Notes: generated from the letters alone by a model not told the origin. A DNA stretch of 64,000 bases from Shewanella sp. GD04112 (GCF_029835735.1 NZ_JAOEAL010000001.1:3100001-3164000), one strand, 5' to 3'. Shown: positions 54,202-63,983, counted from the first letter of the stretch. Program-made: numbers and translations.

Positions 54202-56154
54202 ATGATGAACGCACAAAAATCAAAAATCGCACTGCTGCTCGCAGCAAGTGCTGTCACTGTGGCCTTAACTGGCTGTGGTGGAAGTGATGGTAACGATGGT
54301 AAACCCGGTGAACCTGGTGGCGAGCCAGCTCCAGCCATTCAAAAACTCAATTTTACATTCAACAAATCAGTAGTGACTAACGGTGTCCCAAGTGTGGAAT
54401 TCACCGTCACTAACGAAGACGATTTACCCGTTGTTGGTCTGCAGAAAATGCGCTTTGCTGCAGCTCAGTTGATTCCACAGGGTGCAACAGGTGCCGGTAA
54501 TGCCTCTCAGTGGCAATACTTCGGTGATGAGACCTGTGATGTGGCATCTACCTGTCCCGGTACCTTCGTGGACATGAAGAACGGCCACTACAGCTACACC
54601 TTCAAGATGAACCTCAGCGCCAACGCTAAGATCACCTACAACGATCAGTTAGCGCAACGTGTTCTGATCCGCGCTTACAACACGCCATTACCAGATGGCA
54701 CACAAGTCCCTAATAGCAACGCTTATGTTGATTTTACCGCTGACACAGGTGCAACACCGGGTTACAGCCGCAAAGTCGTCGCCACAGAAAGCTGTAATGC
54801 TTGTCACCAAGACTTAGCCAATGTGAAACACGGCGGCGCTTACTCAGATGTGAACTACTGCGCGACTTGCCACACTTCAGGCAAAGTGGGTGTAGGTAAA
54901 GAATTTAACGTGTTAGTCCACGCTAAACATAAAGACCTCACCTTAGGTTCGTTAGAAAGCTGCCAAAGCTGTCACGTTGAAACCGAAGCCGCACCGGATT
55001 GGGGCAACTGGTCACGTATTCCAACCGCCGCAACCTGTGGTAGCTGCCATACTGCCGTTGATTTTGCCGCAGGCAAAGGCCACTCTCAGCAGTTAGATAA
55101 CTCTAACTGTATCGCTTGTCACAACAGCAATTGGACCGCCGAGTTACACACAGGCAAAACCGCTGAGAAGAAAGCTATCATGGCTCAGTTAGGTATGTCT
55201 GCAACACTCGCTGGTCAAGAAGACAATACTGCGGTATTAACCGTATCTATCTTAGATAAAGACGGTAATGCCATCGATGCAGCAAGCGTACAAGATAAGA
55301 TCAAACGTTTAGAAACGATCACTAACGTCGGTCCTAACTTCCCAATCATGGGCTACAACAAGAGCCCAGGTAGCGGTGCTGCGAAGATAGCCAAAGACCT
55401 CGTTAAAGATGGTGCACTGCAAGATGGTGTGACCTTAGTTGACGGTAAACTGGTATTCACCACCCCTGCACTGCCATTTGGTGCTGGCGATACTGATACC
55501 GCCTTTACCTTTATCGGTCTGGAAATGTGTAACACTGGCACCACGCTGACGGCTTGTACTGCTGATAGCACAACCACCAGCATGAAAGCCGACTTAGTCT
55601 TCGGTACTAAATCAGGTAATGCACCTAGCATGCGCCATGTGAACTCAGTGAACTTCAGCACTTGTCAAAACTGTCACAGTGATACCTTCGAGCTACACAA
55701 AGGTCACCACTCAGGCTTTGTGATGACAGAACAAGTTTCACATGCCAAAGACGCAAGCGGTAAGCCAATTGTCGGTGTGGATGCCTGTGTGGCCTGTCAT
55801 ACCCCTGATGGTACCTATGCAAGCGGTGCAAACAAAGGTGGTTTCGAAATGAAACTGCACGTAGTTCACGGTGAGCAAGGCGTTATCAAAGAATGTACTC
55901 AGTGCCACAACGACTTCAACTTAGACGCGTTCAAAGTGAAGGGTGCACTGGCCACATCTGCCGGTAAATACACCACCCCAATCACAGCAACTTGTACTTC
56001 ATGCCACGCGCCAGAATCTATTGGCCACGGCTTAGAAAATATGGGTGCGATTGTGAACGGTGATTATGTTCAAGCCAACCAAGCGGCACAGTCAGAAACC
56101 TGTTTCTACTGCCATACCCCAACAGTTGCAGATCACACTCAAGTGAAAATGTAA
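54202..56154 (+). CDS. mtrC: MtrC (OmcB), outer-surface decaheme lipoprotein cytochrome
   Basis: 650 residues. Lipobox ALTGC precedes GGSDGNDGKPGEPGG. Ten CXXCH motifs: CNACH, CATCH, CQSCH, CGSCH, CIACH in the first pentaheme domain; CQNCH, CVACH, CTQCH, CTSCH, CFYCH in the second. The C-terminus ...QSETCFYCHTPTVADHTQVKM identifies MtrC. It is shorter than MR-1 MtrC (671). Its first beta domain carries AAQLIPQGATGAGN and a disulfide-like ETCDVASTCPGTF segment that closely matches MtrF of this window and not the MR-1 MtrC I recall. It is the terminal reductase of the MtrCAB conduit and first gene of the operon. Confidence 0.95.
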   Translation: MMNAQKSKIALLLAASAVTVALTGCGGSDGNDGKPGEPGGEPAPAIQKLNFTFNKSVVTNGVPSVEFTVTNEDDLPVVGLQKMRFAAAQLIPQGATGAGNASQWQYFGDETCDVASTCPGTFVDMKNGHYSYTFKMNLSANAKITYNDQLAQRVLIRAYNTPLPDGTQVPNSNAYVDFTADTGATPGYSRKVVATESCNACHQDLANVKHGGAYSDVNYCATCHTSGKVGVGKEFNVLVHAKHKDLTLGSLESCQSCHVETEAAPDWGNWSRIPTAATCGSCHTAVDFAAGKGHSQQLDNSNCIACHNSNWTAELHTGKTAEKKAIMAQLGMSATLAGQEDNTAVLTVSILDKDGNAIDAASVQDKIKRLETITNVGPNFPIMGYNKSPGSGAAKIAKDLVKDGALQDGVTLVDGKLVFTTPALPFGAGDTDTAFTFIGLEMCNTGTTLTACTADSTTTSMKADLVFGTKSGNAPSMRHVNSVNFSTCQNCHSDTFELHKGHHSGFVMTEQVSHAKDASGKPIVGVDACVACHTPDGTYASGANKGGFEMKLHVVHGEQGVIKECTQCHNDFNLDAFKVKGALATSAGKYTTPITATCTSCHAPESIGHGLENMGAIVNGDYVQANQAAQSETCFYCHTPTVADHTQVKM

Positions 56155-56222
56155 TTTGCCCAAGCAGGGGGAGTTCGCTCCCCCTTTCTTGAATTTTGTT
56201 GGGACAAATTGGGAAGCCTATT

Positions 56223-57212
56223 ATGAAGAACAGCCACAAAATGAAAAACCTACTGCCGGCATTGATGATGTCTGCGGTCATGGTATTTGTCATCGCACCG
56301 AGTGCTCACGCCTCCAAGTGGGATGAAAAAATGACGCCAGAGCAAGTCGAAGCGACCTTAGATAAGAAGTTTGCCGAAGGCAACTACTCACCTAAAGGTG
56401 CAGACTCTTGCTTGATGTGCCACAAGAAATCCGAAAAAGTGATGGACCTTTTCAAAGGTGTCCACGGCGCCATTGACTCCACTAAGAGCCCAATGGCTGG
56501 CCTACAATGTGAGGCTTGCCACGGACCTATGGGTCAACACAACAAGGGCGGCAATGAGCCGATGATCACTTTTGGTAAGCAATCGACCTTAAGTGCCGAC
56601 AAGCAAAACAGCGTATGTATGAGCTGTCACCAAGACGATAAGCGTATGTCTTGGAATGGCGGTCACCATGACAATGCCGATGTTGCTTGTGCCTCGTGCC
56701 ACCAAGTTCACGTCGCGAAAGACCCAGTGTTATCTAAAAACACTGAGATGGACGTCTGTACAAGCTGCCACACTAAGCAAAAAGCGGATATGAACAAACG
56801 CTCAAGTCACCCACTCAAATGGGCACAAATGACCTGTAGCGACTGTCACAATCCCCATGGGAGCATGACAGATTCTGACCTAAACAAGCCAAGCATTAAC
56901 GAAACTTGTTATTCCTGTCACGCCGAGAAGCGCGGCCCAAAACTCTGGGAGCATGCACCCGTCACTGAAAACTGTGTCACTTGTCATAATCCCCATGGCA
57001 GCGTGAACGATGCCATGCTGAAAACCCGTGCGCCGCAGCTGTGTCAGCAATGTCACGCCAGCGATGGCCACGCCAGCAATGCCTACTTAGGTAACACTGG
57101 TTTAGGTTCAAATGTCGGTGACAATGCCTTTACGGGTGGAAGAAGCTGCTTAAATTGCCATAGTCAGGTCCATGGTTCTAACCATCCATCTGGCAAGCTA
57201 TTACAGCGCTAA
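56223..57212 (+). CDS. mtrA: MtrA, periplasmic decaheme c-type cytochrome
   Basis: 329 residues from ATG 56223 (MKNSHKMKNLLPALMM); the open frame begins 27 bases earlier at a TTG without support. A signal peptide ends near SAHA-SKWDEK. Ten CXXCH heme sites (CLMCH to CLNCH) form a near-linear wire, with ...SNHPSGKLLQR at the C-terminus, identical to MtrD. It threads the MtrB barrel and passes electrons from CymA/STC/FccA to MtrC. It lies 68 bases after mtrC and 12 bases before mtrB. Confidence 0.97.
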   Translation: MKNSHKMKNLLPALMMSAVMVFVIAPSAHASKWDEKMTPEQVEATLDKKFAEGNYSPKGADSCLMCHKKSEKVMDLFKGVHGAIDSTKSPMAGLQCEACHGPMGQHNKGGNEPMITFGKQSTLSADKQNSVCMSCHQDDKRMSWNGGHHDNADVACASCHQVHVAKDPVLSKNTEMDVCTSCHTKQKADMNKRSSHPLKWAQMTCSDCHNPHGSMTDSDLNKPSINETCYSCHAEKRGPKLWEHAPVTENCVTCHNPHGSVNDAMLKTRAPQLCQQCHASDGHASNAYLGNTGLGSNVGDNAFTGGRSCLNCHSQVHGSNHPSGKLLQR

Positions 57213-57224
57213 GGAGACGAGAAG

Positions 57225-59312
57225 ATGAAATTCAAACTCAATTTGATCACTCTAGCGTTATTAGCCAACACAGGCTTAGCCGTAGCTGCCGATGGTTATG
57301 GCCTCGCCAATGCCAATACCGACAAAGTGAAACTCTCAGCATGGAGCTGTAAAGGCTGCGTGGTTGAAACGGGTGTATCTGGCACTGTCGGTGTCGGCGT
57401 AGGTTACAATGGCGAAGAGGACATTCGCTCTGCCAATGCCTTTGGTTCTAAAAACGAAGTTGCGGGCAAGTTAGATGCAGACCTTGCCTACCGTGGTGAA
57501 AAAGGTTACCGCGCCAGTGTTGAGGCCTATCAACTGGGAATGGACGGCGGACGTTTAGATGTAAATGCGGGCAAACAAGGCCAGTACAATATCAATCTGA
57601 ACTACCGCCAAATTGCCACCTACGATAGCAATAGTGCCCTCTCGCCCTATTCTGGTATCGGCGGCAATAACCTGACCTTACCCGATAACTGGGTCACCGC
57701 AGGTTCAAGCAGCCAAATGCCACTGTTGATGGACAGCCTCAACAGCCTCGAGTTATCACTGAAACGTGAACGCGCGGGCCTTGGGTTCGAATATCAGGGT
57801 GAGTCGCTGTGGAGCACCTATGTGAACTACATGCGTGAAGAAAAAACCGGTTTAAAACAAACCGCTGGTAGCTTCTTTAACCAATCTATGATGTTGGCAG
57901 AACCCGTGGATTACACCACTGACACCATAGAAGCGGGCGTGAAACTCAAAGGCGATCGTTGGTTCACAGCGCTCAGTTACAATGGTTCAATTTTCAAAAA
58001 TGAATACAACCAGCTGAACTTTGACAGTGCCTTCAACCCCACCTTTGGTGCGCAAACGACTGGTGCCATTGCACTCGATCCCGATAACCAGTCACACACA
58101 GTGTCGCTGATGGGTCAGTATAACGACGGCAGTAACTCACTGTCTGGCCGTATTTTAACCGGACAAATGAGCCAAGATCAGTCACTGGTGACCTCTGGCT
58201 ACGGTTATCAACTGCCAACGGATGCGGTAGACGCCAAAGTCGACCTACTAGGCATGAACCTCAAAGTCGTGAGCAAGGTCAGCAACTCCCTTCGCTTAAC
58301 GGGTAGTTACGATTATTACGACCGTGACAACAATACCCCAATCGAAGAGTGGACTCAGATCAGCATCAACAATGTCAGTGGTAAGGTGGCCTATAACACC
58401 CCTTACGATAACCGCACACAGCGCTTCAAAGTGGCGGCGGATTATCGTATTACCCACGGCATTAAGCTCGATGGTGGTTATGACTTCAAGCGTGACGAAC
58501 GTGAGTATCAAGACCGTGATAGCACGGATGAGAACACCGTTTGGGCCCGTTTGCGCGTCAATAGCTTCGACATGTGGGACATGTGGGTAAAAGGCAGTTA
58601 CGGCAACCGTGACGGCTCACAATACCAAGCGTCTGAATGGACGTCTTCTGAAACCAACAGCCTGTTACGTAAGTACAATCTGGCTGACCGTGACAGAACC
58701 CAAATCGAAGCACGCATCACTCACACGCCACTCGAAAGCCTGACCATAGACTTCGGTGCCCGTTATGCGCTGGATGATTATACCGATACTGTGATTGGCT
58801 TAACTGAGTCAAAAGACACCAGTTACGATGCCAATATCAGCTATATGATCACCGCTGACTTACTGGCAACGGCCTTCTACAACCACCAAACCATAGAATC
58901 AGAACAAGCGGGTAGCAGCAATTACAGCACCCCAACTTGGACTGGCTTTATTGAAGACAAAGTGGATGTGGTTGGCGCTGGCATCAGTTACAACAATCTG
59001 CTGGAGAACAAGTTACGCCTAGGTCTGGATTACACTTACTCAGACTCCGACAGTAACACTCAAGTCAGACAAGGTATCACCGGCGACTATGGCGACTATT
59101 TTGCCAAAGTCCATAACATTAACTTATACGCTCAATATCAAGCGACCGAGAAACTCGCGCTACGCTTCGATTACAAAATTGAGAACTATAAGGACAATGA
59201 CGCCGCTAACGATATCGCCGTTGATGGCATTTGGAACGTCGTAGGCTTTGGCAACAACAGCCATGACTACACTGCACAAATGCTGATGCTGAGCATGAGT
59301 TACAAGCTCTAA
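57225..59312 (+). CDS. mtrB: MtrB, outer-membrane beta-barrel sheath
   Basis: 695 residues. A signal peptide (cleavage near AVA-ADGYGL) is followed by the CxxC motif AWSCKGCVVETG, a feature of MtrB from metal-reducing Shewanella. The remainder is a large beta barrel with repeated aromatic/Asp-rich strands and turns (NLADRDRTQIEARITHTP) ending ...AQMLMLSMSYKL. It insulates MtrA and docks MtrC outside. AAGGAG is 9 bases upstream of the start. It is the last gene of mtrCAB and is followed by a terminator. Confidence 0.97.
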   Translation: MKFKLNLITLALLANTGLAVAADGYGLANANTDKVKLSAWSCKGCVVETGVSGTVGVGVGYNGEEDIRSANAFGSKNEVAGKLDADLAYRGEKGYRASVEAYQLGMDGGRLDVNAGKQGQYNINLNYRQIATYDSNSALSPYSGIGGNNLTLPDNWVTAGSSSQMPLLMDSLNSLELSLKRERAGLGFEYQGESLWSTYVNYMREEKTGLKQTAGSFFNQSMMLAEPVDYTTDTIEAGVKLKGDRWFTALSYNGSIFKNEYNQLNFDSAFNPTFGAQTTGAIALDPDNQSHTVSLMGQYNDGSNSLSGRILTGQMSQDQSLVTSGYGYQLPTDAVDAKVDLLGMNLKVVSKVSNSLRLTGSYDYYDRDNNTPIEEWTQISINNVSGKVAYNTPYDNRTQRFKVAADYRITHGIKLDGGYDFKRDEREYQDRDSTDENTVWARLRVNSFDMWDMWVKGSYGNRDGSQYQASEWTSSETNSLLRKYNLADRDRTQIEARITHTPLESLTIDFGARYALDDYTDTVIGLTESKDTSYDANISYMITADLLATAFYNHQTIESEQAGSSNYSTPTWTGFIEDKVDVVGAGISYNNLLENKLRLGLDYTYSDSDSNTQVRQGITGDYGDYFAKVHNINLYAQYQATEKLALRFDYKIENYKDNDAANDIAVDGIWNVVGFGNNSHDYTAQMLMLSMSYKL

Positions 59313-59331
59313 TCTGCGTTTATTGATAATC

Positions 59332-59357
59332 AAAAGCCCGCACTGCGGGCTTTTTTA
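59332..59357 (+). terminator. Terminator of mtrCAB
   Basis: AAAAGCCCGCA / TGCGGGCTTTTTT stem, 19 bases after the mtrB stop. Confidence 0.93.
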
Positions 59358-59531
59358 TTGCCAACGAACACTCACCGCGCTTTAGATACAGGTCCAGTCT
59401 ATTCCAGCGACCAAAATCTTGAATAAGATCAGACTCTGAGGCAAAACTTACGCCGAAGGTGAGGTATTCCTTGAGTTTACTGGCACTTTAGCGGATGTTA
59501 ATTCAGAGAGTTAACTATCATTGGATCTTAG

Positions 59532-60155
59532 ATGTCGTCCTTCACTTGTTGCTTGTGGCGTTTGTGGCGTTTATCGCCTCTGCCCGCCTCGATAGGCTTA
59601 AGTTTGCTCGCTACCCCAGCCATGGCATTCGATTCCAGCGGTGGCACGGCGAGTTTATTTATCATCGTCGGACTGGGTGGATTTACTCTTATCAACGCAT
59701 TGATGCAGGGGCTGTTCTTTTTTGCGGGTCAGTATCGTAATCCCCTCTTTGCCAAACGCCACGTGCTGACCGCACTGATAGTGCCATTGCTCGCCTTTGC
59801 CTTAACCCTTTATGATCACCGTGCTTGGAGTGACTTTGCACTCAATCTCGGCATGATCATTGTCGGCGTTGGGCTGATTTTATTACCGCTGCAGTTACGC
59901 CAACTTAACCAGCCCAGCAACCAACACGCGAACTGGCTGCTGAGTCTTGGTGCCCTATTCATCTTAGGCATCAGTTATCTGCTGCCACCCTGCGCCCTGT
60001 TTGCGATTATCTTGGGCCATATTGCATTAGCCTCTCATGCCAAAGCTCCCACTAAAGCCTTGGGAGCCAAGTTATTGAGTTACCTTGTATTAGTCGCCTC
60101 CTATGCGCTCTTTGGCTATTGGCTCTACCAGCTATTGAGCAAACTTGGGGCTTGA
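59532..60155 (+). CDS. Uncharacterised multi-span membrane protein
   Basis: 207 residues with six or so hydrophobic segments (for example LFIIVGLGGFTLINALMQGLFFF, VLTALIVPLLAFALTLY, LGMIIVGVGLILLPLQL, WLLSLGALFILGISYLLPPCALFAIILGHIAL and LLSYLVLVASYALFGYWLY). I do not recognise a family. The N-terminal 30 residues may or may not be translated, since no ribosome site precedes ATG 59532. Its stop overlaps the start of the glycosylase-like gene by 1 base, so the two are coupled. Confidence 0.7.
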   Translation: MSSFTCCLWRLWRLSPLPASIGLSLLATPAMAFDSSGGTASLFIIVGLGGFTLINALMQGLFFFAGQYRNPLFAKRHVLTALIVPLLAFALTLYDHRAWSDFALNLGMIIVGVGLILLPLQLRQLNQPSNQHANWLLSLGALFILGISYLLPPCALFAIILGHIALASHAKAPTKALGAKLLSYLVLVASYALFGYWLYQLLSKLGA

Positions 60156-60877
60156 TGATGACAGACATGTCGCACCCAGCTATCGAGCCAAACGGCTCAG
60201 CCGAGCTCAATGTACTGCTTAAACAAATCCGCGCTTGCCAACTGTGTCAGGCCGAATTACCCCTACCAGCGAAGCCCATCTTGCAAGCCAGTAGCCAAGC
60301 ACGGATCTTAATCGCCGGCCAAGCCCCCGGCGTAAAAACCCATCATAAGGGCATCCCCTTCGACGATGCCAGTGGCGAGCGGCTGCGCGCTTGGCTTAAT
60401 GTCAGTCGGGAACAATTTTATGACCCCGCATTGTTTGCCATAGTACCGATGGGATTTTGTTTTCCGGGAACCATTGAACGCAATGGAAAAAAGCAAGGTG
60501 ATAAACCGCCACGCCCCGAGTGCGCCGCAACTTGGCATGCGAAGTTATTGGCCTTGATGCCACAGATAGAATTAGTGCTGGTCCTTGGTCAATATGCCAT
60601 TGATTACCATCTACCGCGCACACCTACCATAGATACGACAGACGTAGCATTAAGCTCTCAAGCGATAGCGGTATCTACCCCACAAACGAACAAGAAGATC
60701 ACAGTGACCCAAGCCATTGAGCAATGGTCGTTATATTGGCCTAGGCTGATGGTCATGCCCCACCCTAGCCCGCGCAACAATCTTTGGCTAAAACAGCATC
60801 CCGAGTTTGAGCGCGAACAGCTCCCCACACTTCAAGCGCGTATCGCAGGCCTGCTGGCAAGTTCTGTTCCTAAATAA
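60155..60877 (+). CDS. Uracil-DNA-glycosylase-superfamily protein
   Basis: 240 residues from ATG 60155 (TGATG overlap with the previous gene; GGGG upstream). The superfamily core shows motif A as ILIAGQAPGVKTHHKGIPFDDASGERLR and motif B as MPHPSPRNNLW. The N-terminal CQLC pair resembles the beginning of family 4/5 enzymes but lacks the full four-Cys Fe-S set. Motif A with GQAPG is typical of the bacterial DUF4743-like or family 4-related proteins. Enzymatic removal of uracil is plausible but not proven. Confidence 0.82.
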   Translation: MMTDMSHPAIEPNGSAELNVLLKQIRACQLCQAELPLPAKPILQASSQARILIAGQAPGVKTHHKGIPFDDASGERLRAWLNVSREQFYDPALFAIVPMGFCFPGTIERNGKKQGDKPPRPECAATWHAKLLALMPQIELVLVLGQYAIDYHLPRTPTIDTTDVALSSQAIAVSTPQTNKKITVTQAIEQWSLYWPRLMVMPHPSPRNNLWLKQHPEFEREQLPTLQARIAGLLASSVPK

Positions 60878-60895
60878 ACCCCAATCAAATCCCAA

Positions 60896-60919
60896 TAAAA
60901 AGCCCCATTAAGGGGCTTA
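60896..60919. terminator. Terminator between the glycosylase-like and protease genes
   Basis: TAAAAAGCCCC / GGGGCTTATA with an ATTAA loop in the space between two converging genes. The U-run is short on the plus strand and better (TTTTTA) on the minus strand. Confidence 0.6.
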
Positions 60920-61016
60920 TAGACAGGAACTCGGAAACTAAATCTTAGAAACTGGAGCTTAGAAAGGTTTAGTCGAGCAACTTAACTGCCCTCAAAACGC
61001 TGCACGGCTCTCAATA

Positions 61017-62519
61017 TCATTGGCAACTCACGCCCACCACGGCAAATGCCGCAGCCACATCCGCCACAGGATAATCAGAACCATTGGCACTCGCCGCCTG
61101 CTGCACACCACAGGCCGCTTGGTTAAAGGTCGAGGTTGGTGTCCAATACAGCCTGTTCGCTAACACAAACACATCGAACGCCTTGCGGGTATTCCAACCA
61201 CTCTTGGTCGCCAGAGTGTAAAAAGCTTTGTTAAACACCCCAGAGGAGTAATGCACATCCATGGAACTAGTGTAATTGGCAGCATTGTCGATTGAGCGGC
61301 CATCCTTAGGTGGATTATCCATATAACGCAATGCACCACTGCCTTTAACTATGTCGTAGCCCACTTTCCAGTCGTTACTGCCACGCATGTAGAACTCGGC
61401 CGCCTCACCGGCAATATCCGAAAACGCTTCATTGATACCGCCGGACTGGCCGCTGTAATTTAAGCCCGAGTTCTGCTCGGTAAAGCCGTGGCTCACTTCA
61501 TGGGCGGAAACGTCCAAACTCACGAGGGGATAGAAGTAACTCGCACCATCACCGAAGGACATAGCCGAGCCGTCCCAGAAGGCATTTTCATAGTTACGGC
61601 CATAATGCACCCGCATTTCTAACTGAAAGGTTAACGGTGCAGTGTTGTACCAATCCTTATACATATTAAAAATAACGCCACCGAAATAGTGGGCATCATT
61701 TAATGGCGAATAAGCGCCATTGACCGTCTGATAAGTGTTCTCCGGACAAGTAAAGGTGAACACAGAACCTCGGCGGGTCGAGTTCGCCATGTTCACGGTT
61801 TTCACATTGGCGTTGGTCATAGTGCATGTACCATTAGACTCACTCACCTTAAGAAAACCGTAATCACTGCCGTAGTAGTAACCACCGATTTTGGCATTGC
61901 CACCAGGACCCGTTGCATCCAAGGGAGTACTGCTGCCGCCTGAGCCGCCTCCTCCACCACCGGGTTTACCCACGTTATTCTTGGCGGTCATGATCTCATT
62001 CCAGTGCTCAAGCACCTCGCCGGTTTGCGCATCGACAAAACCCGTTGGTCGAGATAACGCATCGGTTTGATCGCTTAAGTAAGACACCCGATACACTAAC
62101 CTCGGGGTATCCTCGGTCATCAAGATCACCAGTTGCACATCCTTTTTACCGGTTGCCGCCGAACCTGGATATAACCGATTCAACGCCGCAATCGCCTGCC
62201 CTTGAGAAATCCCTGCCGCTACCGAAAAATCATCCGCAATTTGTGCCACATCCCCCATGGCGCTTTGTTCTGTATCATCCGTGCTCACAACCAGATGATG
62301 GCCATACACCAGCACACCATCGAAATACTGCAACGCTTTCGTTTTGCTTTGACCTTTATTGAGCGTTACCGTTTTGACCTCTTTAAAGCTGTGTTTTTGG
62401 CTCAACCCTGCCGCTGCCGAGAGGGATTGCCCGTGATTAACGTTGAACTCAGCGGCCTGCGCCTGAAGGCTTGCCGCAACGCACATACTGAGTACAGAAG
62501 GTAAGAGATAGACTTTCAT
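61017..62519 (-). CDS. Secreted M4-family zinc metalloprotease (vibriolysin-like)
   Basis: 500 residues from ATG 62519, with AAGGAT upstream; an eight-codon extension is unsupported. A signal peptide ends near SLQAQA-AEF. An FTP/PepSY propeptide (SFKEVKTVTLNKGQSKTKALQYFDGVLVYGHHLV) leads to a Gly/Ser-rich linker at about residues 188-200, then the catalytic domain with HEVSH near residue 340, GGINEAFSDIAGEAAEF (third zinc ligand Glu) and the catalytic His in MDVHYSSGVFNKAFY. It ends without the PPC domain many vibriolysins carry. Likely a type II secreted protease for protein scavenging. Confidence 0.93.
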   Translation of the reverse strand: MKVYLLPSVLSMCVAASLQAQAAEFNVNHGQSLSAAAGLSQKHSFKEVKTVTLNKGQSKTKALQYFDGVLVYGHHLVVSTDDTEQSAMGDVAQIADDFSVAAGISQGQAIAALNRLYPGSAATGKKDVQLVILMTEDTPRLVYRVSYLSDQTDALSRPTGFVDAQTGEVLEHWNEIMTAKNNVGKPGGGGGGSGGSSTPLDATGPGGNAKIGGYYYGSDYGFLKVSESNGTCTMTNANVKTVNMANSTRRGSVFTFTCPENTYQTVNGAYSPLNDAHYFGGVIFNMYKDWYNTAPLTFQLEMRVHYGRNYENAFWDGSAMSFGDGASYFYPLVSLDVSAHEVSHGFTEQNSGLNYSGQSGGINEAFSDIAGEAAEFYMRGSNDWKVGYDIVKGSGALRYMDNPPKDGRSIDNAANYTSSMDVHYSSGVFNKAFYTLATKSGWNTRKAFDVFVLANRLYWTPTSTFNQAACGVQQAASANGSDYPVADVAAAFAVVGVSCQ

Positions 62520-62750
62520 CGTGATATCCTTCGCCCTGTCCACAAAGGGACAAATGACACTTAAGGGAACAAAATACCGCCATAACCTTTCCCCAACTCA
62601 ATTGTTAAAAATAGGTTAACAAGAGTTGGGTTCAATTCTCAGTATAGAAGATAAAAAAACACCTGCCCTTTTCTGTCGTTTGCCTTTACCCTTATGGCGT
62701 CGCCGTTTAGGCGAAGCTTTGTATCAATCCTTTGAAAATTAAGGTGAGTT

Positions 62751-63983
62751 ATGTACGTTTTGGATCAACACATCGCTAAACAAATTGTGAGTCGCACCAT
62801 GAAAATCATTGGGCACAATATCAATGTGATGAATGGTCAGGGCGTGATCTTAGGTTCCGGCGATCCCAAACGTATTGGCTCGACCCACGAGGGGGCGCTG
62901 CTCGCTATCGCCCAAAACCGCAATGTGGAACTGAGTGAAGAAGTAGCCTCAGGCTTACATGGCGTCAAACCCGGCATCAATTTGCCCTTGCATTATCAAG
63001 GGCAAATTATTGGGGTGATTGGTATTACTGGCGATCCGGCCGAGTTAACCCACTACGGTGAGCTGCTAAAAATGACCGCCGAGATGATTGTCGAGCAAGC
63101 CAATCAGCAGGATCAGCTGCAGTGGGAAAATCGTCAGCGTGAAGAATTTATTTTGCAGTTGATTAAGGCGCAAACCGATGACGATGAGCAATTGCATCGC
63201 TGGGCCAAGCAACTCGACATCGATATCAATTTGCCGCGAGTGGCCGCCATAATTGAAGTCAGTGAAAAACAATCCGCGCCACCCCAGCAAAAATCCGCTG
63301 CGTTTTCTTCATTAATCCAGAGCGAGCAAAACGCAGACGAGCGTAATCCCAGAGTCAGCGAAATCCTCAAGCAAGTGCTGCATTTACTGCAAAATCCCGA
63401 TCGCGGCAACTTGATAGCCATGACCTCGATGTCGCAACTGGTGATCTTAAAACCGGCCTTTCTGGATGGTAAACAATGGGATCCCGAGCTTGAAAACCAA
63501 CGTATCGATAAACTACTGCAGCGCTTACCGGCGCAAATGGATTTAAATTTTAAAATCGCCCTAGGGCATTTTTTCCCTGAAAAAGGCGGTATTGCGCGCT
63601 CCTACCAAACCGCGCAGGAAACCTTGAACTTAGGCAAGCAGCTTAACCCCGAGGGCACTAAATACCTGTTTGAAGACTACTCCTTGCAAGTGCTGTTATC
63701 TGGGCTCAAGCATGATTGGCGTGGTCAGGCGCTGGCCAGTCCCTACCAACAGTTAGCCAAGGCCGATAAAAATGGTCAGTTACGCAAAACCCTAGCCGCC
63801 TATATCACTCACTTTGGTGATGCGCAGCAATGCGCTAATGCGCTGTTTATTCACCGAAATACCCTAAGGTATCGGTTAGATAAAATTCAGCAACTCACCA
63901 AGAGTGACATCCATTCCCTCCACGGATTGTTAAGCCTTTATCTTGGGCAGTTGATAGATACCTCAAATTACCGACTCGAGTAG
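62751..63983 (+). CDS. cdaR: CdaR-family sugar-diacid regulator
   Basis: 410 residues. The N-terminal sugar-diacid-recognition domain (LDQHIAKQIVSRTMKIIGHNINVMNGQGVILGSGDPKRIG, then EGALLAIAQ and GVIGITGDPAELTHYGELLKMTAEMI) corresponds to E. coli CdaR/SdaR. The C-terminal PucR-type helix-turn-helix lies in FGDAQQCANALFIHRNTLRYRLDKIQQLT. CdaR activates glycerate, glucarate and galactarate utilisation genes. The window ends 17 bases later, so its targets are not visible. AAGGTG is 6 bases upstream of the start. Confidence 0.93.
   Translation: MYVLDQHIAKQIVSRTMKIIGHNINVMNGQGVILGSGDPKRIGSTHEGALLAIAQNRNVELSEEVASGLHGVKPGINLPLHYQGQIIGVIGITGDPAELTHYGELLKMTAEMIVEQANQQDQLQWENRQREEFILQLIKAQTDDDEQLHRWAKQLDIDINLPRVAAIIEVSEKQSAPPQQKSAAFSSLIQSEQNADERNPRVSEILKQVLHLLQNPDRGNLIAMTSMSQLVILKPAFLDGKQWDPELENQRIDKLLQRLPAQMDLNFKIALGHFFPEKGGIARSYQTAQETLNLGKQLNPEGTKYLFEDYSLQVLLSGLKHDWRGQALASPYQQLAKADKNGQLRKTLAAYITHFGDAQQCANALFIHRNTLRYRLDKIQQLTKSDIHSLHGLLSLYLGQLIDTSNYRLE

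Noticed and set aside
59495..59740. An 81-codon frame overlapping the uncharacterised membrane protein
   Set aside because: The other frame (59532-60155) has the hydrophobic pattern, continues much further and is coupled to the next gene.
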